DNA of 18,546 nucleotides, from positions 1 through 18,546 of the forward strand of contig JAEWZB010000074.1 of assembly GCA_023395515.1 (NCBI GenBank). Direction: 5' to 3'. The stretch comes from Bacillota bacterium (GTDB lineage: Bacteria; Bacillota; Syntrophomonadia; Syntrophomonadales; Syntrophomonadaceae). The stretch's first letter is position 1. Each line of letters opens with the position of its first letter. This document shows, piece after piece, positions 7,574 to 15,152 of this stretch. The notes beneath the pieces are model-generated. The model worked only from the letters and a program-made list of their open reading frames with translations, was not told the origin of the DNA and ran no database searches. Made by a program: the position numbers and the translations under genes.

Positions 7574-8352
7574 TGCCATTTGTGGAAAAAGGACTAGTTA
7601 TAGGACATAGTCAGGTGGATAAGGATTTATTTGAATTGGAGTTTATAACCCCCGAGATAGCTCTGGAGTGCCAAGCCGGGCAGTTTGTGCATGTGCTGCC
7701 GGCTAAGAATCTCGACCCATTATTAAGAAGACCCATTAGTTTATACGATGTAGACAAAAAACTGGGCAGTATAACTTTGGTTTATAAAGTAGTGGGGAAA
7801 GGGACCGAGCTGCTTACTAAAATTAAGACTAAAGAGTATGTGGATGTGATGGGGCCTTTAGGTCAAGGCTTTACTCTGACTAGTAATAAAAATGTAGTTT
7901 TAGTGGGCGGCGGAGTAGGAATTGCTCCTTTGATTTACCTGGCCCGCCGGTTAAAAGAGGTTAACTGTAATGTAACGGTTTTGCATGGTGCTGAAAATAG
8001 GAGCCAGTTAGTAGCTTTGAAAAAGCTGCGGGAATTAGAAGTGGAATTTATGCCGGCTACGGTAGATGGCTCAGCAGGATATAAGGGGTTTGTAACTGAT
8101 TTGTTAATCAAGAAGTTAAAACCTCAAGGGATAGATTATATATACACTTGTGGCCCGGAAGCCATGATGTCGGTAGTAGCCGCTTTTGCCCGGCAAAATA
8201 ATATTCCGGCTCAGGTTTCTTTAGAAGAACATATGGCCTGTGGGGTAGGAGCTTGTTTAGGATGTGCCCGCAAGTTAAAACCGGGGGATGAAACCTATGT
8301 CAAGGTCTGTAAAGATGGGCCGGTATTTAATATAAAAGACCTGGAAATATAG
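7573..8352 (+). CDS. pyrK: Dihydroorotate dehydrogenase electron-transfer subunit (FAD, 2Fe-2S)
   Basis: PyrK passes electrons from PyrD to NAD+ in the heterotetrameric class 1B dihydroorotate dehydrogenase. The 259 residues carry the ferredoxin-reductase fold: FAD-binding RRPIS at 52-56, nucleotide-binding GGGVGIAPL at 112-120, and TCGPEAM at 192-198. A C-terminal 2Fe-2S site has Cys223, Cys228, Cys231 and Cys246 with the family spacing C-x4-C-x2-C-x14-C. Its start overlaps the carB stop by one base. Unusually, 171 bases separate it from its partner pyrD. Confidence 0.96.
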   Translation: MPFVEKGLVIGHSQVDKDLFELEFITPEIALECQAGQFVHVLPAKNLDPLLRRPISLYDVDKKLGSITLVYKVVGKGTELLTKIKTKEYVDVMGPLGQGFTLTSNKNVVLVGGGVGIAPLIYLARRLKEVNCNVTVLHGAENRSQLVALKKLRELEVEFMPATVDGSAGYKGFVTDLLIKKLKPQGIDYIYTCGPEAMMSVVAAFARQNNIPAQVSLEEHMACGVGACLGCARKLKPGDETYVKVCKDGPVFNIKDLEI

Positions 8353-8523
8353 AAACTATAAAAAGGTAAAAAAATAATGGCCAATTCTGACCATTATAAG
8401 GGGGATATTATTTTCCTGCTAAGTTTTTACCAACACTAAGGTAATTATAGAGAAATTATTTTATAGTTGTATTAACCACATGTTAAGTTTTAGTTAATAC
8501 CAAAGTAAAATGGAGGGTTTACT
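8353..8523 (+). other. pyrK-pyrD intergenic region with inverted repeats
   Basis: This 171-base AT-rich gap splits two genes whose products form one complex. Arms GGTAAAAA (8365-8372) and TTTTTACC (8424-8431) enclose a smaller hairpin TAATGG/CCATTA (8375-8380, 8391-8396). A second hairpin, GTATTAAC/GTTAATAC (8469-8476, 8493-8500), lies just before the pyrD ribosome binding site (8511-8517). No GC-rich stem with a T-run and no convincing promoter is seen. A 20-codon frame at 8377-8439 has only a weak ribosome binding site. Confidence 0.4.
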
Positions 8524-9459
8524 ATGTCTGAAGGTGTGATGAAAACCTCTAAGCTTGACTTAAGTGTAAATCTGGGGGGATTGCTGCTTAATAACCCGGT
8601 TACAGTAGCCTCAGGAACTTTTGGTTATGGCCGGGAATATGAAGATTATCTGGATATAAGTAAAATCGGGGCTATTGTGGTTAAGGGCACTACTTTAGAA
8701 CCCCGGGCCGGGAATGTTCCGCCCCGCATAGTAGAAACGGCGGCGGGGATGTTAAATGCGATCGGTCTGGAAAATCCGGGCATTGAAGTGTTTTTAAAGG
8801 AGCATCTGCCTTATTTAAAAGAAAAGAATGTCACGGTAATTGCCAATATAGCCGGTAATACCGTGGAAGATTATGCTAAGATAGCGGCCTTGATCGAAAA
8901 ACACTCCGGGGTAGGAGCTATTGAGTTAAATATTTCTTGTCCTAATGTTAAACAAGGGGGGCTGCAGTTTGGTACCAGCCCCGATATGATAGCCCAAGTA
9001 ATTAAAATGGTTAAACAAGAGACTTGCCTGCCGGTTATACCCAAGCTTTCTCCTAATGTAACTGATATAGTGGAAATGGCTTTAGCGGCCGAAGATGCTG
9101 GGGCAGATGCTTTATCCATGATAAATACTTTAATGGGTATGGCCGTTGATATAGAAACTAGAAAACCGGTTTTAGGCAATATTTTTGGCGGTCTGTCGGG
9201 GCCGGCTATAAAGCCGGTAGCCTTGCGTATGATTTATCAGGTTTATAAAGCCGTACAAATACCCATTTTAGGCGGTGGAGGCATTATGAATTACGAAGAT
9301 GCCTTACAGTTTATAATGGTAGGGGCTAGGGCTGTTTCAGTAGGAACCGGTAATTTTGTTTATCCTGCCCTGGCTCAGGATATAACGGAAGGAATTGCCC
9401 AATACCTGAAGCAAAATAATATGAGTCTAGGAGAATTAGTAGGGATAGCAGTTAGCTAA
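8524..9459 (+). CDS. pyrD: Dihydroorotate dehydrogenase catalytic subunit, class 1B
   Basis: An FMN enzyme that oxidises dihydroorotate to orotate. The 311-residue product shows class 1 features: VASGTFG at 28-34, the substrate/FMN region VKGTTLEP at 53-60, the active-site NISCPNVK with catalytic Cys139 (typical of class 1, where class 2 uses Ser), and the phosphate-binding GGGGI near 250-254. Together with pyrK this identifies the NAD-linked 1B type, suited to anaerobes because it needs neither quinone nor fumarate. TGGAGGG at 8511-8517 supports the ATG at 8524; a second in-frame ATG five codons later is less well placed. Confidence 0.96.
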   Translation: MSEGVMKTSKLDLSVNLGGLLLNNPVTVASGTFGYGREYEDYLDISKIGAIVVKGTTLEPRAGNVPPRIVETAAGMLNAIGLENPGIEVFLKEHLPYLKEKNVTVIANIAGNTVEDYAKIAALIEKHSGVGAIELNISCPNVKQGGLQFGTSPDMIAQVIKMVKQETCLPVIPKLSPNVTDIVEMALAAEDAGADALSMINTLMGMAVDIETRKPVLGNIFGGLSGPAIKPVALRMIYQVYKAVQIPILGGGGIMNYEDALQFIMVGARAVSVGTGNFVYPALAQDITEGIAQYLKQNNMSLGELVGIAVS

Positions 9460-9480
9460 AAATTTGAAGGAGGTCAGGTT

Positions 9481-10203
9481 ATGAAAGCCCAAGACAGGAT
9501 TGTATTAGCATTAGATGTAGACACTGAAGAACGAGCATTGCAATTAGTCCAAGACTTAAAAGATTATGTGGGGGTTTTCAAAGTTGGTATGCAGCTTTTT
9601 AATAGTATAGGTCCCCGGATAGTTGAAAATATTAATGAATTAGGGGGCCAGGTGTTTGTAGATTTAAAGCTGCATGATATTCCTAACACGGTTAGTGCTG
9701 CCGGACGGGTATTAACCAGGCTTAATTGTTATATGCTTAATGTTCATGCGGCCGGGGGCCGGGAAATGATGAAAAAGCTCACGGAGGAAGTAGCGGCAGA
9801 GGCGGCCCGTCAAGGAATAAAGACCCCATTAACTCTGGCCGTAACCGTACTGACTAGTATATCCCAGCCAGATTTAGAAAAAGACATGTTTATAAAAGAT
9901 ATAAAGCTGGAGGAGCTAGTAGTTAACTGGGCCTTAATGGCTAAGGAATCGGGTATTTCCGGGGTAGTATGTTCACCTCAAGAAATAAAAGCGATTAGAG
10001 AAGCTTGCGGAGCCGATTTTAAGATTGTTACCCCCGGGATAAGACCGGCTTGGTCGGAAAAAAATGACCAGAAGCGGATTACTACACCTAGTGAGGCTAT
10101 TGCCTTAGGAGCTGATTATATAGTTATCGGAAGACCTATAACCGGTGCTGCAGATCCCGTAGAGGCAGCCCATAAGATAATACAAGAATTGGAGGCAATG
10201 TAA
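9481..10203 (+). CDS. pyrF: Orotidine-5'-phosphate decarboxylase
   Basis: It decarboxylates OMP to UMP, the last step of the pathway. The 240-residue product is a normal-length TIM barrel. The catalytic array D-x-K-x-x-D is at D61, K63 and D66 in FVDLKLHDIPNT. Substrate-binding FKVGMQLF is near 33-40, and the phosphate-binding end VTPGIRP followed by GADYIVIGRPI is present. An AGGAGG site about eight bases before the ATG sets the start. The stop overlaps the pyrE start (TAATG), implying coupled translation of the last two pathway enzymes. Confidence 0.97.
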   Translation: MKAQDRIVLALDVDTEERALQLVQDLKDYVGVFKVGMQLFNSIGPRIVENINELGGQVFVDLKLHDIPNTVSAAGRVLTRLNCYMLNVHAAGGREMMKKLTEEVAAEAARQGIKTPLTLAVTVLTSISQPDLEKDMFIKDIKLEELVVNWALMAKESGISGVVCSPQEIKAIREACGADFKIVTPGIRPAWSEKNDQKRITTPSEAIALGADYIVIGRPITGAADPVEAAHKIIQELEAM

Positions 10204-10778
10204 TGTTAACTCATGAAGAAGCGGTACAGATTTTTACCGAAGCAGGGGCCTTATTAGAAGGCCATTTTAAATTAACTTCCGGCCGGCATTCCAATCAATA
10301 CATGCAATGTGCCCAAGTGCTTAAATATCCCCACTATACAGAAGAACTGGCTAAACATATAGCTGAGTGTTTTGCCGGGGATAATATTGAATTAGTAGTT
10401 GGTCCGGCCATGGGAGGCATAATCGTGGCTTATGAAGTAGCCCGGCAGCTAAAAGTGCCCGGCATTTTTACGGAAAGGCAAGACTCTAAAATGGCTTTGC
10501 GCCGCAGCTTTGAAATTAAACCTAATACCAAAGTTTTAGTAGTTGAAGATGTAGTTACCACCGGGGGATCAGTCCGGGAAGTTATTGAGGTAGTCCAAGA
10601 ACTGGGGGGCATAGTGGCCGGAGTAGGAGTCTTAGTAGACCGTAGTAACGGCCAGGTAGATTTCGGAGTAAAACAAGCCGCCGTATTAACTATGAATGTA
10701 GAATCCTGGGAAGTAGAACAATGTCCTTTATGTGCAGAAGGTAAAATACCTGCGGTTAAGCCGGGCAGCCGCAGCTAA
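10203..10778 (+). CDS. pyrE: Orotate phosphoribosyltransferase
   Basis: It joins orotate and PRPP to form OMP, the substrate of PyrF. The PRPP signature VLVVEDVVTTGGS is at residues 111-123. Orotate/PRPP-loop features include FKLTSGRHS (22-30), VGPAMGG (66-72) and the catalytic-loop region ERQDSKMALRR (91-101). The 191-residue length and the C-terminal CPLCAEG and PAVKPGSR tail match the Clostridia/Thermus-like PyrE subgroup. It starts inside the pyrF stop codon. The AAGGAGGGG overlapping its own stop serves the next gene. Confidence 0.96.
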   Translation: MLTHEEAVQIFTEAGALLEGHFKLTSGRHSNQYMQCAQVLKYPHYTEELAKHIAECFAGDNIELVVGPAMGGIIVAYEVARQLKVPGIFTERQDSKMALRRSFEIKPNTKVLVVEDVVTTGGSVREVIEVVQELGGIVAGVGVLVDRSNGQVDFGVKQAAVLTMNVESWEVEQCPLCAEGKIPAVKPGSRS

Positions 10779-10789
10779 GGAGGGGTATT

Positions 10790-11095
10790 TTGCAGGTTTT
10801 TCTTAACGGAAAAGAAATGGATTTTGTGGATGGCGGTTATGAATATATTTTCATTAAACCTTATCAGAGGCATCAATCTGATACAGTAAAGCGCAGTAAT
10901 GGCGAACTACATATCCAACTTTATGATAATGGGGTGCAAATACGAACCTTGGTGACGGATAAAGAAGTAAGCACCTTAGTTAACCGCGAGGTAGCCGTTG
11001 ATACTAAAAATAACAAAGTTTACGTTTTAGAACCGGATACGAAATTTACTAAGCATGAGGATGGTAGTGTAGAAATAATTAAAGATGAGGAATGA
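10790..11095 (+). CDS. Unrecognised 101-residue protein, tail of pyr operon
   Basis: Not assigned to a family. The product is charged and hydrophilic, has no signal peptide or membrane segment, and alternates polar and hydrophobic residues in a way that suggests a small beta-rich soluble domain. A TTG start at 10790 is favoured: AAGGAGGGG (10777-10785) sits five bases upstream, and the first in-frame ATG (about 10817) lacks such a site. It lies 11 bases after pyrE and overlaps the hydrolase by four bases (ATGA), so it is probably co-transcribed with the pyr genes. There are no cysteines, so a metal- or redox-cluster role is unlikely. Confidence 0.75.
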   Translation: MQVFLNGKEMDFVDGGYEYIFIKPYQRHQSDTVKRSNGELHIQLYDNGVQIRTLVTDKEVSTLVNREVAVDTKNNKVYVLEPDTKFTKHEDGSVEIIKDEE

Positions 11096-11850
11096 TTATA
11101 GTGGAAAAAAGCATACTATCATCATCTCGAGGCTATAAACTAGCTTTATTAAAAGATATGCCCCCGTCGGGGATGAGCCATATTTTAATAGCTTGTCACG
11201 GTTTTCTGGGGGGTAAGGAAAATGGGGGCTGGATTGATTATTTGGCTGCCGGGCTTAAGCCTTTGGGCATAGGCTTGGTAGCCTTTGATTTTGAGGGTTG
11301 CGGGGAAAGTGAGGGAGATTTTGCCGGCATCACCTTATCCAGACAAGTTAGCAATCTACGCGAGATAATGGCATATGTCCGTAAGGACTATGAGGTTCCC
11401 CAAATTTTATTGGGGCGCAGTTTCGGGGGCAGTACGGTATTAGCAGCCGATAAGGAAAAGCAAGCTGCCGGGTTAATATTATGGTCGGCTCCGGTTTTTA
11501 TGGCTGATACTTTTTATAATATAATGCCGGCTGAATACGAAAAGTTGGAAAAGGGACTGGCTATTACCTACCGGGACGGTAACCGCCTCATTAACCTTAA
11601 CCCTGATTTCGTTAAGGACTTTGTTAATCATGATATGGATAAATATTTGCTCAATCTGGAGAATAAACCCCTTTTAGTCATACATGGAACTGCGGACAAG
11701 GTAGTAAGTCCGGCTAATTGCCATTATATAGCGGAAAAGCTGCCTCACGCCCAAGTTCATATGATAGAAGCTGCCGACCATAGTTTTACCGGTAAAGAGC
11801 AGCTAAGAATCGATTTAACCCTGGAATGGTTACAGAACATGATAGGATAA
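11092..11850 (+). CDS. Alpha/beta hydrolase (serine hydrolase), substrate unknown
   Basis: A soluble 252-residue alpha/beta hydrolase. The oxyanion-hole motif HGFLGGK is at 36-42, the nucleophile elbow GRSFGG at 108-113 makes Ser110 the nucleophile, the acid is Asp202 in HGTADKVV, and the catalytic His is His230 in ADHSF. The whole triad is present, so the enzyme should be active, probably as an esterase or acyl-peptidase-like hydrolase of the BAAT/YqiA-like type. The ATG at 11092 overlaps the previous stop, but GAGGA ends immediately before it. A GTG at 11101 has better spacing and may be the true start. It is the last plus-strand gene of the pyr cluster and faces a convergent gene. Confidence 0.88.
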   Translation: MIIVEKSILSSSRGYKLALLKDMPPSGMSHILIACHGFLGGKENGGWIDYLAAGLKPLGIGLVAFDFEGCGESEGDFAGITLSRQVSNLREIMAYVRKDYEVPQILLGRSFGGSTVLAADKEKQAAGLILWSAPVFMADTFYNIMPAEYEKLEKGLAITYRDGNRLINLNPDFVKDFVNHDMDKYLLNLENKPLLVIHGTADKVVSPANCHYIAEKLPHAQVHMIEAADHSFTGKEQLRIDLTLEWLQNMIG

Positions 11851-11887
11851 ATTCAGAGGTTATGCGGAGATAGATATTCCCGCAGAT

Positions 11888-11926
11888 GGCAGGCTCCAAA
11901 ATACGGTGGCAATCATGGAACCTGCC
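11888..11926. repeat. Hairpin between convergent genes
   Basis: GGCAGGCTCC (11888-11897) and GGAACCTGCC (11917-11926) form a 10-position stem with one mismatch and a 19-nt loop. It lies between the end of the pyr/hydrolase unit and the end of the minus-strand patatin-like gene. There is no T-run on either side, so it is not a typical intrinsic terminator, though its position would suit transcript-end protection. Confidence 0.4.
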
Positions 11927-11948
11927 TGCCAAGTTAAGTCTTACTGTT

Positions 11949-12977
11949 TTAGGGGTGCCATTTCTTAAGCATTTCTTCGGCCTGCTGGTATCCGTGTTCG
12001 AACATTTTGGGGTCCCCCACGAAGTAATCAAAATATCCTTTCACCATTTCCGGTTCTATCAGGTGCAGTCTGGTTTTCTCAATGCTCTTGTCCGTAATAA
12101 TGCCTTGATCTATAAAGCTGTTGATCAACTCGGTGGAAGCCAATTCCGACGATATGGCATTGACGAACATCATCTTCAGCTTGAAATCCTCAATATCAAA
12201 GTAGTGGTCGATGGGCTTCAGTGGTCGGGTAATAGGTACGACGGTAATCAACATTACGTCCTTGGCTTTCTTTAGGGGAGGAATTATAGGGTTATACTGG
12301 TAGGCTCCATCGTATTGATCCTGATAAGGCCCGTATTGAATCAATTGCAGACATGCGGCGATACCATCTGAACTAATGGGATGGATTTCGAAGGAATCAG
12401 AATACGAGCCGATTTGGAAGCGGCTTCCCTGGAGGGCGTCAGATGCCGCTTGATTCACATAGACTATGGCCTTACCTGTTCGGTAATTATAGGCATTGGC
12501 GATGATGCCGATATCACTGGCGTTGAAACAATCAGCAATCTCTTGAAAAACACTCGAGGGCATGGTTTTTTCGTAGATGGCACTGGGAAACATCATTCTA
12601 ATCCATTGATTGGGGCTAGCGTAGGTGCCTATATCCATCTGACGCAATTCTTCTAAACGGTCAAACATGTTTTTGGGGCGAAAAACACCAGGAATTCCGA
12701 ACATGGCTGCGTTAAAGAACTGCGCTATTTTCGCATTATCCGGGTGGATAAAGGGAGTAAAGAGGCCCTGATTCAGACGCTCTTGAGCCTCAGTGTAAAA
12801 CATCTCCTTCAGTTTTTCCGGGTCGGCATTAAGATAGTGAAAAAATGTCATAATAGCTCCGCTGGTAATAGAGACTAGTTCCGGTTTGATGTCGGTTTTG
12901 GTGCGCAGGTAATATAATGCCCCGGCGGAGAAGCCGTTCATACCACCAATGCCCTGAATGCCAAGAGAAATTTGCAT
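11949..12977 (-). CDS. Patatin-like phospholipase family protein with altered nucleophile motif
   Basis: The 342-residue product looks like a patatin-fold lipid acyl hydrolase. The glycine-rich oxyanion loop GIGGMNG is at 9-15. The catalytic-Asp motif DGAYQYNP at 223-230 resembles the family DGG-x3-N-x-P. The usual GxSxG elbow reads SITSGAI (36-42), apparently one residue short with Ser39 as the only candidate nucleophile, so activity is uncertain. There is no signal peptide or membrane segment. A GGAAGGAAGG site precedes the ATG. Codons (CTG, ATC, CGC and GGC frequent; ATA and TTA rare) differ from the ATA/TTA-rich flanking genes, suggesting recent transfer. It is monocistronic, with its own promoter at 13095-13123. 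Confidence 0.72.
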   Translation of the reverse strand: MQISLGIQGIGGMNGFSAGALYYLRTKTDIKPELVSITSGAIMTFFHYLNADPEKLKEMFYTEAQERLNQGLFTPFIHPDNAKIAQFFNAAMFGIPGVFRPKNMFDRLEELRQMDIGTYASPNQWIRMMFPSAIYEKTMPSSVFQEIADCFNASDIGIIANAYNYRTGKAIVYVNQAASDALQGSRFQIGSYSDSFEIHPISSDGIAACLQLIQYGPYQDQYDGAYQYNPIIPPLKKAKDVMLITVVPITRPLKPIDHYFDIEDFKLKMMFVNAISSELASTELINSFIDQGIITDKSIEKTRLHLIEPEMVKGYFDYFVGDPKMFEHGYQQAEEMLKKWHP

Positions 12978-12998
12978 TGTAATTCCTTCCTTCCCATA

Positions 12999-13010
12999 GT
13001 TTAATTAAAC
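12999..13010. repeat. 12-bp perfect palindrome in patatin-gene leader
   Basis: GTTTAATTAAAC is a perfect palindrome in the 5' leader of the patatin-like gene, just before its ribosome binding site. It could be a protein-binding site or chance in AT-rich DNA. Confidence 0.25.
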
Positions 13011-13094
13011 CTGCAGCATTTCTTAGGACGATGAGTTGAAATAACGGCAATTACCATTTTTTTAAACTTTATTACATTTATATACATTTGCATA

Positions 13095-13123
13095 ATTTTA
13101 TAGCGTTACCCCAACAATATCAA
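13095..13123 (-). promoter_or_regulatory. Sigma-A-type promoter of the patatin-like gene
   Basis: On the minus strand TTGATA (13123-13118) and TAAAAT (13100-13095) are separated by exactly 17 bases. The predicted start near 13088 gives a leader of about 110 bases before the ATG at 12977. It lies downstream of the rqcH terminator, so the gene should be transcribed independently. Confidence 0.65.
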
Positions 13124-13160
13124 GTACATTTTAGGAAGATAATCTGCTCGCCCCCAAATT

Positions 13161-13190
13161 AAAAAAGCGCCCCCCAAACGGAGGAACGCT
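13161..13190 (-). terminator. Intrinsic terminator after rqcH
   Basis: Read on the minus strand, AGCG plus TTCCTC pairs with GGGGGG plus CGCT (10 positions, including G-U pairs) around a short loop, followed by six T. Plus-strand coordinates of the arms are 13166-13175 and about 13181-13190. A T-rich tract on the other side (13191-13196) could make it work in both directions. Confidence 0.8.
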
Positions 13191-13239
13191 ATTTTTCGTA
13201 CTTATAGGCAAAATAAAAATCATCTGCCGTCCCATGAAC

Positions 13240-15018
13240 TTACCCCTCTAATGACTCTACTAACTCCCGAATTCTATCGGATTGAGGGTTGGCCATAATC
13301 GTCCAGTAATCTTCATATATAACCATTCCGGGTTTAGCTCCGTTGGGTTTGCGTACATTAAATCTAAAGGTGTAATCTACCGGCACCTTATCAGAGTTTT
13401 GCGCTTTACTGTAATAGGCGGCTAAACCGGAAGCTTCTTCTAAAGTCCGGTCAGGAAAATCATGGATAGATTTGATTTTATCCGGTATTTTTACTATAAC
13501 ATGAGTACCGGGAATATTTTTAGTATGTAACCATAAATCACTCTTACTAGATTCCTTAAGGGTAAGCAAATCATTTTGCCGGTTATTTTTACCTACCAAT
13601 ATTTCTAAGCCATCTGAGGATAAAAATTTACGGGGCGTACTTCTGGTTAGCGAAGGTTTATTACGGGAGCTCTTCGTTTTGGTGTAGCCTTCTTTTTCTA
13701 ATTCTTCCATAATCTCTTCTATTTCCGCCGGATTATGAGCTTCTTTTACGGCGACTAAAACTGATTCCAGATAATCAATTTCTTGTTGATTTTTAGCTAG
13801 AAGCTGTTCTAAATGTATTAAAGCATTGCGGCTTTTATTATATATTTTAAAAAACTTCTGGGCATTTTGAATCGGGGTATAACGGGGGTCAAGTTTTATT
13901 TTTATAATATCGCCGGTATAAAAGTTATCCAGCTCTACTTCGGTATCACCCTTTTTAAGCTTATAGGCATTAGCGGTGATTATTTCTCCCTGTACCCTGT
14001 AATTATCATTATCAACCGCTTTAGTTTGATCTCCTTCTAAATGGTACTGCTTTTTATAAGCCTTATCTAAAGACTCTTTAATTTTACGGGATAAATTCAT
14101 TTTAAGTGAATCAAGTCTGACTAGGCTAAGTTTTTCTGCATAAAATAAATCACAAGTATTATTTATACTGGGCAAACACTTAAATTTAGTGTGGGGAATA
14201 TGTTGTAATGAATAGGGAGCAAAATCCAGCGGTACATTTTTTTTATAAGTAATATAGCCGTGATGTTCACCATTTTGGATACTTTTTATCATATTATTAA
14301 TATAATTAAAGACAGTAGATAACTCGAATTCGCCACATTCCTCTACAGGTATTTCCGGATTAATACCGGTCAGGTTACAAATATGTTCGGCAGAAAAGGG
14401 ACTTATTCCTGATAAAACATTAAAAATAGCAGTAGCTAAACTGCAGTTTTCCTGTTGCCACATATATTCTGAAAAAACTTCAAAACTGGCGGACAAAATA
14501 TTTAATTTATTTTGGGAAGGTGGGGTAAGATATTCTCTACCCGGCAGAACTTCTCGGTAAGAACTAGTTTCACTGCCATATTTTTTAATAGCATCTATAA
14601 TCAGGTTAGTTTCCGGGTTGACTAAGATTATGTTAGAGTGTTTACCCATAAACTCACATATTAATAGTTTAGGCTTCCATTCCCTAAAATCATCTAAGGC
14701 TTCAATATAAATATGGATTATTCTTTCAAACTCTATTTGTTCGATTTTAATTATTTTCCCGCCTTCCAAATATTTGCGCAAGAGCATACAAAAACTAGGG
14801 GGAGTAGAAGGATTTACGGATTTGGTAGAATTAATATGCATTCTAGCCCACCTGGCATTGGCAGAAATGAGCAGTTTTACGTTAGCTGCTTTAGGCGGCC
14901 TGATAGTAATACTTAGTTCATCTTTTTCCGGTTGATATATTTTATCAATACGGCCTCCTAAGAGGTCGCTATGTAATTCTTGGGTTAAAGCTCTTATAGT
15001 TAAACCATCAAAAGGCAT
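13240..15018 (-). CDS. rqcH: Rqc2 homologue RqcH (NFACT / fibronectin-binding A family)
   Basis: RqcH binds stalled 50S subunits and, with tRNA-Ala, adds C-terminal alanine tails that mark truncated peptides for degradation; older annotations say fibronectin-binding protein. The 592-residue product has the NFACT-N domain (GGRIDKIYQP at 21-30, MLLRKYLEGG at 78-87), a coiled-coil middle, and a C-terminal NFACT-R domain with LVGKNNRQND, DLWLHTKNIPGTH and the KPNGAKPG end. The functionally important Asp-Arg pair of Bacillus RqcH appears as Glu98-Arg99. The ATG at 15018 is chosen because a strong AGAGGAGGT site precedes it and the promoter -10 lies inside the longer reading frame, ruling out a start at 15054. 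Confidence 0.93.
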   Translation of the reverse strand: MPFDGLTIRALTQELHSDLLGGRIDKIYQPEKDELSITIRPPKAANVKLLISANARWARMHINSTKSVNPSTPPSFCMLLRKYLEGGKIIKIEQIEFERIIHIYIEALDDFREWKPKLLICEFMGKHSNIILVNPETNLIIDAIKKYGSETSSYREVLPGREYLTPPSQNKLNILSASFEVFSEYMWQQENCSLATAIFNVLSGISPFSAEHICNLTGINPEIPVEECGEFELSTVFNYINNMIKSIQNGEHHGYITYKKNVPLDFAPYSLQHIPHTKFKCLPSINNTCDLFYAEKLSLVRLDSLKMNLSRKIKESLDKAYKKQYHLEGDQTKAVDNDNYRVQGEIITANAYKLKKGDTEVELDNFYTGDIIKIKLDPRYTPIQNAQKFFKIYNKSRNALIHLEQLLAKNQQEIDYLESVLVAVKEAHNPAEIEEIMEELEKEGYTKTKSSRNKPSLTRSTPRKFLSSDGLEILVGKNNRQNDLLTLKESSKSDLWLHTKNIPGTHVIVKIPDKIKSIHDFPDRTLEEASGLAAYYSKAQNSDKVPVDYTFRFNVRKPNGAKPGMVIYEDYWTIMANPQSDRIRELVESLEG

Positions 15019-15044
15019 AATGGTTACCTCCTCTTCATTAAAAG

Positions 15045-15073
15045 AGTATAGCATTTTGTAAAAAAGCTTACAA
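15045..15073 (-). promoter_or_regulatory. Sigma-A-type promoter of rqcH
   Basis: On the minus strand TTGTAA (15073-15068) and TATACT (15050-15045) have a 17-base spacer. Transcription should start near 15038, giving a leader of about 20 bases that just contains the ribosome binding site (15026-15033). An inverted repeat TTTGTAA/TTACAAA (15055-15061, 15068-15074) covers the -35 and spacer and could be an operator. Confidence 0.7.
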
Positions 15074-15105
15074 ACTAGCTATAAATACTAGCTTAAAAAT
15101 ACAGG

Positions 15106-15134
15106 TTATTTAAAAAACTAGGTAAAACTATAAA
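15106..15134 (+). promoter_or_regulatory. Possible promoter for the 142-residue protein
   Basis: TTATTT (15106-15111) and TATAAA (15129-15134) are 17 bases apart. The -35 match is poor, and the region is so AT-rich that chance matches are expected. It is listed because the gene at 15153 faces away from rqcH and needs its own promoter. Confidence 0.35.
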
Positions 15135-15152
15135 AATATAAGGAATGATTAT

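Noticed and set aside
8377..8439. 20-codon leader-peptide candidate between pyrK and pyrD
   Set aside because: Weak ribosome binding site and no run of regulatory codons; kept only as a remark in the gap finding.
11888..11926. Bidirectional intrinsic terminator between the hydrolase and patatin-like genes
   Set aside because: The stem is good but there is no T-run on either strand.
11886..12275. 129-codon plus-strand frame
   Set aside because: Antisense to the patatin-like gene, with no ribosome binding site and no family features; treated as a shadow.
15019..15054. Upstream ATG for rqcH at 15054
   Set aside because: The likely -10 box TATACT lies inside that extension, and the strong ribosome binding site serves the ATG at 15018.
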